From Roseibacillus sp. (GTDB lineage: Bacteria > Verrucomicrobiota > Verrucomicrobiia > Verrucomicrobiales > Akkermansiaceae): a stretch of 8,654 nucleotides of DNA. Every line of letters begins with the position of its first letter. Position 1 is the first letter of the stretch. The position numbers and the translations under genes were made by a program. The stretch lies in the NCBI GenBank assembly GCA_002729275.1, contig PBTP01000138.1, positions 1 to 8,654 of the forward strand, given 5' to 3'. The notes below the pieces were generated by a model. That model searched no databases, was not told the DNA's origin, and saw nothing but the letters and a program-made list of their open reading frames with translations. Shown here one piece after another: positions 1-5,650 of the stretch.

Positions 1-81
1 CTCCTTTGGCACAGACTTGGTCGCAGGGAGAAACCGGGTGCCAAACCCGGCGGCAGGGATGACGGCTTTCGTGACAGGCAT
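1..81 (-). CDS. galU: UTP--glucose-1-phosphate uridylyltransferase (GalU), N-terminus only
   Basis: Reading the minus strand from the ATG at 81 gives 27 in-frame codons up to the window edge. They contain the family's N-terminal nucleotide-binding signature: KAVIPAAGFGTR followed by FLPATKSVPKE. In GalU enzymes the GxGTR loop and the following PATK..PKE segment bind UTP; the enzyme makes UDP-glucose and diphosphate from UTP and glucose-1-phosphate in the cytoplasm. The PAAG..TR.LPATK spelling separates GalU from RmlA-type thymidylyltransferases, which read GGxGTRLxPxT. The gene lies 120 bp downstream of the glucuronokinase-like gene on the same strand, so co-transcription is plausible. In that setting it may act on glucuronate-1-phosphate, but this is inference. 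No strong Shine-Dalgarno sequence precedes the ATG. The remaining roughly 260-270 residues expected for the family lie outside the window. Confidence 0.88.
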   Translation of the reverse strand, partial: MPVTKAVIPAAGFGTRFLPATKSVPKE

Positions 82-170
82 TGGTCAGGAGTGGAAAATA
101 CGGAGTCCTGGTGGACGCCTTCTGGGAATATTGGAGAGCTGCATGAACAAGGAGGCAAGGAGGAAGTGCG

Positions 171-202
171 AAGGCCGCGGTTGTCCACCCGCGGAGAGCC
201 TT
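171..202 (-). repeat. Inverted repeat / possible hairpin between kinase and galU
   Basis: CCGCGG at 175-180 is repeated as its own complement at 189-194, with an 8-nt loop. The outer AAGG (171-174) can pair with CCTT (199-202) across a 4-nt bulge. The hairpin starts within the stop codon of the kinase-like gene and precedes galU. No U-run follows on the minus strand, so it is a poor intrinsic terminator. It could be an mRNA-processing or stability element within an operon, or chance in GC-rich DNA. Confidence 0.35.
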
Positions 203-1209
203 TAAGTGACTTGCGGGGCAATAATTGGTTTCAGAACCTTAATCCCAAGCGGGGTAAGGTTGGTGACGAGACGCTCGAACATCTCCTCTCCTTCGTAGAT
301 CCCAACGATAGCGCCCCCGGAGCCTGTGAACTTGGCAGAGGCCCCCGCGGAGCGGGCGGCCTCAATCATGTCGAGGTTCCCTTGCGAGAGATGATATATG
401 GACTTACGCAAATCGAAATTCCGGTTGAGCAGTGGACCAAGATCCTGCCCTTTGCCCTGGGAGAGAAGGTCGCGGGCTTGTTGGGCGAGAGTGGCCCATT
501 CAGCCATCGCGTCGATGACGGCCGGCTCCCCCCGGTCGAACCGACCTTGAATATCGTTATGGAAAATTTCGGTACTTTCGGAGAGGCGAGGACTGTAGGC
601 GATATAGAGGTCAGGGAGGCTTGTGAGATCCAGTTCCTCATAGACTCCGTGGCCCATCTCCTCGAAGTGCTTTTTTGCAAAGTCCATGAAGACGAGTCCT
701 TCGTAGGCTTGGACGACCCGGTCCTGAAGGCCCGCTGGAATGAGCAGCTCATCGGTCTCGACGGAGAGGACAAGGTTGGCAAGGACCGGGGCGGGAATTT
801 GGATCTCATAAAATTCCATCAGGGCCCGAACGCAGGCAGTAATAATGGCGCTGGAGCCCGCCATGCCGACATGGGGGGGAATATCGCTTCGGTAACGGAT
901 AGTGAAATTTCGATCGTGCAGGGATAATCCGTTCTGTATGCAGTGGTCGTGGAAGCGCTTCACCGAGGCTTTGAGGAGACGTAGTCCCCCATAGTAGCCA
1001 TAGCTGTGGGTGTCCTCTACAAGGTCTCCGAGGCTCCCGAAGACCATCTCGTCCCGTCTTGCGGGCTGGATCTCCAGCTCGGGAGATTGCCACAAATTGA
1101 CCGACGCCGAGAAGTTCCGGACAATAAAGGCAATCGTCTTTCCGTGATACCCGTCTGACGGATTCCCGATAAGCCCCGCACGGGGGTAGGACGTGGTTTG
1201 AATGACCAT
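202..1209 (-). CDS. GHMP kinase, glucuronokinase-like
   Basis: A 335-residue GHMP-superfamily sugar kinase. The N-terminus carries RAGLIGNPSDGYHGKTIAF (about 10-28), the substrate/nucleotide entry region. The phosphate-binding loop is PPHVGMAGSSAI (111-122), followed by GLQDRVVQAYEGLVFMDF (160-177), NRNFDLR (262-268) and the C-terminal glycine motif AKFTGSGGAIV (292-302). The order and wording of these blocks, together with YGYYGGLRLL (70-79) and LHDRNF (97-102), match what I recall of plant glucuronokinase, which phosphorylates D-glucuronate at C1 with ATP (EC 2.7.1.43). The length is close to that family's. The next gene downstream encodes GalU, the enzyme type needed to convert a sugar-1-phosphate to a UDP-sugar, which supports a sugar-1-kinase role. 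The ATG at 1209 has GGAG 10 nt upstream. The kinase family is near certain; glucuronate as substrate is inferred from similarity. Other C1 sugar kinases (galacturonokinase, heptose or fucose kinases) are alternatives. Confidence 0.87.
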   Translation of the reverse strand: MVIQTTSYPRAGLIGNPSDGYHGKTIAFIVRNFSASVNLWQSPELEIQPARRDEMVFGSLGDLVEDTHSYGYYGGLRLLKASVKRFHDHCIQNGLSLHDRNFTIRYRSDIPPHVGMAGSSAIITACVRALMEFYEIQIPAPVLANLVLSVETDELLIPAGLQDRVVQAYEGLVFMDFAKKHFEEMGHGVYEELDLTSLPDLYIAYSPRLSESTEIFHNDIQGRFDRGEPAVIDAMAEWATLAQQARDLLSQGKGQDLGPLLNRNFDLRKSIYHLSQGNLDMIEAARSAGASAKFTGSGGAIVGIYEGEEMFERLVTNLTPLGIKVLKPIIAPQVT

Positions 1210-1220
1210 GAACGCATCAC

Positions 1221-1235
1221 TCCTACATCGTAGGA
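1221..1235. promoter_or_regulatory. Perfect palindrome overlapping the kinase ribosome binding site
   Basis: TCCTAC (1221-1226) and GTAGGA (1230-1235) form a perfect 6-bp dyad around a 3-nt centre. It lies in the 90-bp gap between the divergent kinase-like and BtpA-family genes. On the minus strand the arm nearest the kinase (GTAGGA, read from 1226 to 1221) overlaps its GGAG ribosome binding site (1223-1220). In DNA it could be a small operator; in RNA it could fold and partly mask the ribosome binding site. I could not pick a convincing sigma-70 promoter in this gap. Confidence 0.3.
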
Positions 1236-1299
1236 CCTGTATTTGGAATCGTGAAAATTATTGGGTTTGTCGCAGTCCCTCTCCATGGCAAGAGAAGGT

Positions 1300-2091
1300 A
1301 TGAACGAAATGCTGCGCTGGGAGGAGAAACCCCTGATTGGAGTTGTCCATCTGAAACCCCTTCCGGGGGCTCCTCGTTTTAAGGGGTCGATGAGCGAAAT
1401 CTGCGCAGCAGCGGTTGCCGATGCGCAAGCTTACGAGGAGGGTGGAGCCCAGGCCATCATGATCGAGAATTTCGGGGACCTTCCATTTGGTCGCCAGGCA
1501 GTGGCTCCGGAGACCGTTGCCTCCATGGCGGTAGCTGCACATTCCATCAGAGAGGTGGGATGCAAGCTACCTCTGGGATTCAATGTTCTTCGTAATGATG
1601 TTTCCTCCGCGATTGGGCTGGCGGCATCCTGTGAGGGTGCGTTCGTGAGAGTCAATGTGCATACCGGGGCAGTGGAGGCGGATCAGGGGATTATCCAGGG
1701 CGAGGCTCATACTACGGTGAGGAAAAGAGCGATGCTGTGTCCGGGGGTTGGTATCTGGGCCGACGTGCTGGTGAAACATGCCGTACCGATTGGAGACCTT
1801 GGAATCGAGGAGGCGGCCCGGGATACTTTTCAGCGTGGCCTGGCGGATGCCCTCATTGTGTCGGGAGTTGCTACCGGTGAGCCGACAGGAGTAGAGGATC
1901 TCCGCAAGGTCAAGGGGACCTGTCCGAGTGCGCCTCTGCTTGTGGGCAGTGGGGCCCGGGTGAGTAATGCTGGGGACCTCCTTGAGTATGCGGACGGGTT
2001 GATCGTGGCATCTTCTCTCAAGGTGGATGGGATCCTCAGTAATCCGGTCGATGTCGAGCGGGTGCGCGAGTTGAGAGCTGTAATGAACTGA
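1300..2091 (+). CDS. BtpA/SgcQ family protein
   Basis: A 263-residue predicted cytoplasmic TIM-barrel protein of the BtpA family. The diagnostic blocks appear in order: GVVHLKPLPGAPRF (14-27), IENFGDLPFG (55-64), GFNVLRND (93-100), FVRVNVHTGA (115-124) with DQGIIQGEA just after, ADVLVKHA (154-161), DALIVSGVATG (183-193), PLLVGSGA (212-219) and DGLIVASSLKVDG (232-244). In cyanobacteria BtpA is needed for stable photosystem I. The enterobacterial relative SgcQ lies in a sugar phosphotransferase operon, and for most bacteria the role is unknown. The frame is open from a TTG at 1261. I chose ATG 1300 because it lies right after AGAGAAGG (1291-1298) and the family motif begins soon after; ATG 1309, with a 10-nt spacer, is equally possible. 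The gene is divergent from the glucuronokinase-like gene, which may hint at a sugar-linked role, but that link is weak. Confidence 0.9.
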   Translation: MNEMLRWEEKPLIGVVHLKPLPGAPRFKGSMSEICAAAVADAQAYEEGGAQAIMIENFGDLPFGRQAVAPETVASMAVAAHSIREVGCKLPLGFNVLRNDVSSAIGLAASCEGAFVRVNVHTGAVEADQGIIQGEAHTTVRKRAMLCPGVGIWADVLVKHAVPIGDLGIEEAARDTFQRGLADALIVSGVATGEPTGVEDLRKVKGTCPSAPLLVGSGARVSNAGDLLEYADGLIVASSLKVDGILSNPVDVERVRELRAVMN

Positions 2092-2103
2092 GCCCCCGGG
2101 ATC

Positions 2104-2120
2104 CTGAGTGGGCGACTCGG
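2104..2120. terminator. Weak hairpin between convergent genes
   Basis: CTGAGT (2104-2109) pairs with ACTCGG (2115-2120), with one G-U pair and a 5-nt loop. It lies in the 39-bp gap where the BtpA-family gene and the M56 peptidase gene converge, the expected place for a shared terminator. The stem is short and no clear U-run follows, so this is only a candidate. Confidence 0.25.
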
Positions 2121-2130
2121 AGGAGGGCCT

Positions 2131-3123
2131 TTAGTCTACCGGAAAAGCCCGGGCGCTGGACCTGAGGAAAAGCTCCTCTGCAGTGTAGAGCTCCGAGGGC
2201 TCTGCGATTCCGGTGCCCGGTGCCGACATGGCGATCTGGGTAGGAGAAAGGCGAATGACAGATAGTCCAAGAGAAGCACTCACGGTGAGAATGAGAGCCA
2301 CCGCGATGACAAACGGGTGGCCTTTGCTGCGGCAGCGTACTACGCGCTCGATACGAGCGCGGAGCGGAGCTCGCCCAGCCATCGCCATCGCCGACGCAGG
2401 AAGGGCTGAGGCCTCCGCGATGTCACAGAGAGCACTTGCGTAATTTCCTGGGTTCGTTCCCGCGGCAATAACCCTTGCATCGCAGGCGAATTCGCACTGG
2501 GTAATAAGCTTGCCGCGTAACCACCATACAAGTGGGTTGAACCAGTAGATAGTACAGGCGCACCTAGCGGTGAGATTGGTCCAGAGGTCGTGGCGCGCAA
2601 CGTGGCCAAGCTCGTGCATGAGCACCATCCGCAGGGTATCCCGCTCCCATTGGCTACAACGCTCTGGAAGATAGATCACGGGTCGGAAAAGGCCTGCCAC
2701 GAAAGGGGTGGGAGCTTGTGGATGAACTTTGACCCGAACTTCACGGCGGAGGCTTAATTGTGAGGTGCACTCTCTGAGGACCTGGGCGATCACGGGATCT
2801 TTCGACAGAGCTGATCCTGCCCTGAAGTGGCGAAGTCCGATCCAGTCCACCAGTATTCTCAGCGCGAAGAAGATCATTCCACCAGCCCAGATCACTACGA
2901 TGGAGTGTATTGCCGGCGAGGAGACTGCGGGCGAATCCGGGAGTGGGAGTGCCGACATTTCAACGGTTACTTTCGGAAGTAAGGTGAGCAGAGGCAGGGC
3001 GAGCATTGTCATCAGGCTTCCCAAGGTGAGAAGAGGAGACTCTGCGGGGTCTCTGCGGCCGGCTATCCAGACTGCCACGCCAGCAAGGAGCGAGAGAGCG
3101 GCGCTGCTGAGAAGAAGAGACAT
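2131..3123 (-). CDS. M56 family (BlaR1/MecR1-like) membrane zinc metallopeptidase
   Basis: A 330-residue integral membrane protein. Hydrophobic segments lie near 5-20, 31-50, 72-90 and 270-290, with a hydrophobic stretch near 190-205. The zinc-protease motif HELGH is at 170-174 (preceded by LRMVLM), followed by the family's YWFNPLVWWLR segment (193-203) and CEFACDARV (210-218). E211 is the probable third zinc ligand, matching the E..CD of BlaR1. In the BlaR1/MecR1 paradigm this domain is activated by a signal and brings about cleavage of the paired BlaI/MecI repressor. The C-terminus here is only about 40 residues after the last membrane segment. The roughly 250-residue penicillin-binding sensor of true BlaR1 is therefore absent and the signal is unknown. 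The gene follows the BlaI-type gene by 33 bp on the same strand, a standard operon pair. A stop codon lies in frame a few codons upstream of ATG 3123, which fixes the start. No clear ribosome binding site is visible, so translational coupling is possible. Confidence 0.9.
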   Translation of the reverse strand: MSLLLSSAALSLLAGVAVWIAGRRDPAESPLLTLGSLMTMLALPLLTLLPKVTVEMSALPLPDSPAVSSPAIHSIVVIWAGGMIFFALRILVDWIGLRHFRAGSALSKDPVIAQVLRECTSQLSLRREVRVKVHPQAPTPFVAGLFRPVIYLPERCSQWERDTLRMVLMHELGHVARHDLWTNLTARCACTIYWFNPLVWWLRGKLITQCEFACDARVIAAGTNPGNYASALCDIAEASALPASAMAMAGRAPLRARIERVVRCRSKGHPFVIAVALILTVSASLGLSVIRLSPTQIAMSAPGTGIAEPSELYTAEELFLRSSARAFPVD

Positions 3124-3156
3124 TGACTTGGTCTGAGTTACTATGGAGGCGGAGCC

Positions 3157-3528
3157 TTACTTCTTCCGAATTAATTCCCGGATGCTATCAATTTCCCTCT
3201 TGCTGAGCTGCTGGTCCCGCGGATCGAGGAGAGCGGCTACGAGGTTCTCTGGCTTGCCTTCAAAAAATGTGCGCAGGAGGCTATCCAATGCAGTACGCTT
3301 GGCCTTTTTGGGTGACTTGGCGCGGTAGACATAGCGCCTGCCCTCCTTCATGTGGCTCACCATGTCCTTACCCTCAAGCGTGGCCAGAAGGGCTCGCACC
3401 GCCGAGTAGGACGGAGGGTCTGGGAGGTTTTCCTGCACTTCCTTGGCGGTGCCCTGCTCCAGTCGGTAAAGGATTTCAAGAATCTGGCGCTCGCGCCGCG
3501 AGACTTGCCCCTTTTCCAGACGATTCAT
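3157..3528 (-). CDS. BlaI/MecI/CopY family transcriptional repressor
   Basis: A 123-residue protein, the usual length for the family. The N-terminal winged helix-turn-helix covers about residues 8-70: SRRERQILEILYRL, then a recognition region around AKEVQENLPDPPSYSAVRALL and the wing KEGRRYVYRAK (61-71). The C-terminal helical dimerisation part includes LLRTFFEGKPENLVAALL (84-101), resembling the FF.GS...L segment of BlaI/MecI where the repressor is cleaved. It is expected to bind as a dimer to a dyad operator upstream of its own operon and to be inactivated through the M56 peptidase encoded 33 bp downstream. A TTGAGG/TATGCT promoter with 17-bp spacing sits upstream, inside a 10-bp inverted repeat, which suggests autorepression. 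The start ATG 3528 has no strong ribosome binding site, but it is where the family alignment begins. The family call is secure; regulated genes other than its own operon are unknown. Confidence 0.93.
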   Translation of the reverse strand: MNRLEKGQVSRRERQILEILYRLEQGTAKEVQENLPDPPSYSAVRALLATLEGKDMVSHMKEGRRYVYRAKSPKKAKRTALDSLLRTFFEGKPENLVAALLDPRDQQLSKREIDSIRELIRKK

Positions 3529-3575
3529 GGAGTGACCCTAGAGGAGTGCTACAAAACCTGCAATAGTTAATGTTG

Positions 3576-3623
3576 GAAAAGCAGCATAAAATAATTGACG
3601 CCCACCCTCAATTGCTGCTTTTC
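3576..3623. promoter_or_regulatory. Long inverted repeat in the blaI-lipoprotein divergent gap (candidate operator)
   Basis: GAAAAGCAGC (3576-3585) is exactly complementary to GCTGCTTTTC (3614-3623), with 28 bp between. An inner AATTG (3593-3597) also pairs with CAATT (3609-3613). The repeat lies between the divergent BlaI-type and lipoprotein genes and contains the candidate blaI promoter. It could be the repressor's operator, or a stem-loop in the lipoprotein or blaI leader. It does not match the classic TACA/TGTA spelling of staphylococcal BlaI operators, so repressor binding is inferred only from position. Confidence 0.45.
3583..3611 (-). promoter_or_regulatory. Candidate sigma-70 promoter for the blaI-M56 operon
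   Basis: On the minus strand TTGAGG (complement of 3606-3611) is followed after exactly 17 nt by TATGCT (complement of 3583-3588). Each hexamer matches the TTGACA/TATAAT consensus at four of six positions. The predicted start of transcription would leave a leader of roughly 45-50 nt before the BlaI start codon. On the plus strand a TAAAAT at 3587-3592 could serve as an overlapping -10 for the lipoprotein gene, although its -35 (TAGTTA, 3564-3569) is poor. Confidence 0.4.
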
Positions 3624-3631
3624 TAGCATAG

Positions 3632-4519
3632 ATGAAGGTGAAGGAGTCCGGTTTACGGAACGGTTTGAGGGTCCTCCTCGTGGGCCTGGGGGTGGGATGG
3701 CTGATCCTTTTGAACAGTTGTGTGAATATTGACCCTGTGCCCTCGGGAGCCGTTTCAGGTGAGATTTCCCGCAATCTGCCAATCAGGGACTCGTCGAGTC
3801 CGCGCTCTTTGGACTCCCCGGGGGATAATGCTCTTGCCGCTTCCCCGGAATATTTTCGCAAGCCAAGCCCGCGGCCAGGGTATGCGACCTCGTGGGGTCC
3901 ATCTCTCCCCTCGCGCATGACCTACTCCAGTTTTCGGCGGTCTAACGATACTCCACATGGGGGCATCTCCAGCGTTTTCTATAATGACAAAGGGGGGGTC
4001 GATGAGATGATCGGGCGTGACTACTACACTTCGACCGGGCGAAAGCGAGCCGCTAACGGATTGGTAGAATGGGGTATGCGCAGCGGGTTCGGAATCCTCC
4101 GGAGTTATCACTCGAAGGGAAAGCGCTATGTCGTTGGGCGCCGGAACGCGAAATATTCCATTTCAGTGAAGAACAACTCCCGCTCCCGTCTGGAGGTCGT
4201 TGTAAGTGTGGATGGGCTTGATGTGGTCGACGGAAAGCCCGCTAGCCTGCGCAAGCGCGGCTACATCCTGTCTCCGGAACAAACTATTGAAATCAGGGGA
4301 TGGCGTTCCAGTGAGGAAGAGGTGGCATCCTTTATGTTTTCCCCGGTGGTGGGATCCTACACCCATCTCAAACACGGCGAGACGCGTAACATAGGGGTAG
4401 TAGGGCTGGCGGTGTTTACCGAGAGGGGAATTGATCCGTGGAGTGGTCGAGCCGCCGATGGGCACCATCGATTTTCAGCCTCTCCTTTTGCAGAATCTCC
4501 CCTGCGTCGGGCACGCTAG
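3632..4519 (+). CDS. Predicted lipoprotein with a conserved uncharacterised C-terminal domain
   Basis: A 295-residue protein. Residues 1-30 form a lipoprotein signal peptide: a basic start with Lys and Arg, the hydrophobic run VLLVGLGVGWLILL, and a lipobox LNSC with C30 as the lipidated cysteine. Residues 31-165 are low in recognisable motifs and rich in Ser, Pro, Arg and Gly, likely a disordered linker in the periplasm or on the cell surface. Residues about 170-265 look like one folded domain: YSISVKNNS, VVVSVDGLDVVDGKPAS, GYILSPEQTIEIRGWR, VASFMF and NIGVVGLAVFTERG. I recall this pattern (SVDG.NV..G, then GY.L, I.GWR, FYF, NVGVIGVA.F.E) from conserved hypothetical proteins in several Gram-negative groups, but I know of no function. 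No Shine-Dalgarno precedes ATG 3632. A GAAGGAG inside the 5' coding end has no suitable start after it, so the start is probable rather than certain. The gene is divergent from blaI and may share its control region. Confidence 0.8.
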   Translation: MKVKESGLRNGLRVLLVGLGVGWLILLNSCVNIDPVPSGAVSGEISRNLPIRDSSSPRSLDSPGDNALAASPEYFRKPSPRPGYATSWGPSLPSRMTYSSFRRSNDTPHGGISSVFYNDKGGVDEMIGRDYYTSTGRKRAANGLVEWGMRSGFGILRSYHSKGKRYVVGRRNAKYSISVKNNSRSRLEVVVSVDGLDVVDGKPASLRKRGYILSPEQTIEIRGWRSSEEEVASFMFSPVVGSYTHLKHGETRNIGVVGLAVFTERGIDPWSGRAADGHHRFSASPFAESPLRRAR

Positions 4520-4598
4520 GCAGAGGCATAAAGCTCAACTCGGAACATTTCTGACAGGCCGCAGATTCGAGTCTTTCTAATACAACAGGATGAGGAGG

Positions 4599-5105
4599 TC
4601 AGGCTCCTGGTCTGGTCTCCGGGACGGGGTCTTCCTTCGTATTATAGAGCTCAAAACCGCATCGCTGATAATTAGGCAGAGCCCTCGGGTGATCTTGGTC
4701 GCAGGTGTGCAGCCAGACGTGATGCACAGCTCCAATAGTCCAGGAGTAACGTACTATCAGTTCAAGAGATGGTCCACCCAGCCCTTTGCCGATACTGGAA
4801 GCGAGAAGGCCGAAGCTCAGGATTTCCACGTCTCCGTCGCGATTGATCAATTCCCCGTAGCCGATGTCACGGTCATTGAGCACCAGCACCACGGTCGTTA
4901 CCTCGTTGGAGTTGAGATACTCGGTCCATTGTTGCGTGTTCCACGCCGCACAAGCAGTCCAGTTCCAAGCCTGGCCGACTTCTTTGTAAAAGTGTTGGTT
5001 CAGGGCTCCATCGGGAGGTGCAATGATGCGTAAGCATAGCCCCGCTCTCGGGGTGAAAGGGACGAGATCGTCCGGTGAGTTCATTTGGAGATAGTAAGTC
5101 CTCAC
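4599..5105 (-). CDS. GNAT family N-acetyltransferase
   Basis: A 168-residue acetyltransferase of the GNAT superfamily, which moves the acetyl group of acetyl-CoA to an amine. The central strands TTVVLVLNDRDIGYGELI (70-87) and DVEILSFGLLAS (92-103) lead into the acetyl-CoA loop IGKGLGGPSLE (105-115), a variant of the Q/R-x-x-G-x-G/A motif. The C-terminal HTCDQDHPRALPNYQRCGFELY (133-154) is the typical GNAT ending in which the N.Y...GF turn lines the CoA site. I chose the GTG at 5105 over the ATG at 5084 because the translated YYLQMNSPDDL resembles the N-terminus of a GNAT subfamily that reads YYLEMTSPDQL. Neither start has a convincing ribosome binding site. The substrate cannot be told. The gene converges with the lipoprotein gene and diverges from rnpB. 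Confidence 0.88.
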   Translation of the reverse strand: MRTYYLQMNSPDDLVPFTPRAGLCLRIIAPPDGALNQHFYKEVGQAWNWTACAAWNTQQWTEYLNSNEVTTVVLVLNDRDIGYGELINRDGDVEILSFGLLASSIGKGLGGPSLELIVRYSWTIGAVHHVWLHTCDQDHPRALPNYQRCGFELYNTKEDPVPETRPGA

Positions 5106-5128
5106 GAGGCAGGAGAATGATGGGTCTC

Positions 5129-5152
5129 TTTCCGGATTGCCAGTTCCGGAAA
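5129..5152. repeat. Perfect 8-bp inverted repeat upstream of the GNAT gene
   Basis: TTTCCGGA (5129-5136) and TCCGGAAA (5145-5152) are exact complements around an 8-nt spacer. The repeat lies 24-47 bp upstream of the GNAT start codon and about 90 bp upstream of the RNase P RNA. Its size and spacing suit a dimeric regulator site. A terminator is unlikely because no U-run follows in either direction. Confidence 0.45.
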
Positions 5153-5239
5153 TGACAGGGAAGCGAGATTTCTACCTGCGCTGAGTTTCTTTTTCACTTT
5201 AGGCTTCCAGTCTCTGGTGAGTGCGTTTTACGGTATTGC

Positions 5240-5650
5240 TCCACTTCCCGGGTAATCGCGGGGTTTTTATTTCGATAAAGGCCTCGAGGAAAGTCCGGAC
5301 ACTACAGGGTGGCGCGCCTTGTGAAAGCGAGGGCCAGTTCGGCGAAAGCCGGGTTGGACGGAAAGTGCAGCAGAAAAAATACCGCTTCTTGCCTCGGCGA
5401 GGAGTAAGGGTGAAAAGGTGGGGTAAGAGCCCACCGCTCCAAGGGTAACCGAGGAGGCATGGCAAACCCCGCGTGGTGCAAGACAGAACAGGGGAAGGGT
5501 TACCCGCCCGCAGTATCCCCGGGTAATAGTCGCATCCTGCTTCGGCGGGATCCGCCCAAGGTAACGCGGGCGGAAGAGAAATGATTGCCATCCTGCGTCG
5601 GCCAAAGGCCCGACACGGGAGACAGAATCCGGCTTACAGGGGAGTGGACT
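5240..5650 (+). ncRNA. rnpB: RNase P RNA (bacterial type A)
   Basis: The catalytic RNA of RNase P, which removes 5' leaders from tRNA precursors. The universal core is present in order: GAGGAAAGTCCGGAC (5285-5299, 5' strand of P4), AGGGTGAAAAGGTG then GGTAAGAGCCCACCG (about 5406-5436), GCATGGCAAACCCC and GTGCAAGACAGAACAGGGG (about 5458-5494), and ACAGAATCCGGCTTAC (5622-5637, 3' strand of P4). The ends are set by P1: TCCACTTCCC (5240-5249) pairs over 10 bp with GGGGAGTGGA (5639-5648), with one G-U pair. A TTCG loop in P3 lies near 5271-5274. The GGGT at 5521-5524 in the L15 region is the likely site that pairs with the CCA end of pre-tRNA. The length of about 410 nt is typical for type A. A weak TTCCAG/TACGGT promoter may lie at 5205-5234. 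No U-rich terminator is visible after 5650. Confidence 0.95.

Noticed and set aside
91..927. A 278-codon open frame on the plus strand antisense to the kinase-like gene
   Set aside because: It mirrors the kinase coding strand, has no recognisable motifs and has no ribosome binding site. The minus-strand frame carries clear GHMP motifs, so this is a by-product of GC-rich codon use.
1261..1299. TTG 1261 or ATG 1285 as the start of the BtpA-family protein
   Set aside because: Neither has a ribosome binding site, and the extra residues do not resemble the family. AGAGAAGG sits just before ATG 1300.
4560..4590. ATTCGAGTC resembling a tRNA T-loop near the end of the GNAT gene
   Set aside because: No flanking stem pairs and no cloverleaf fits within 80 bases.
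5199..5605. Minus-strand open frames across the RNase P RNA region
   Set aside because: The sequence is explained by conserved RNase P RNA structure on the plus strand. The translated products are basic and Pro/Arg-rich with no domain.
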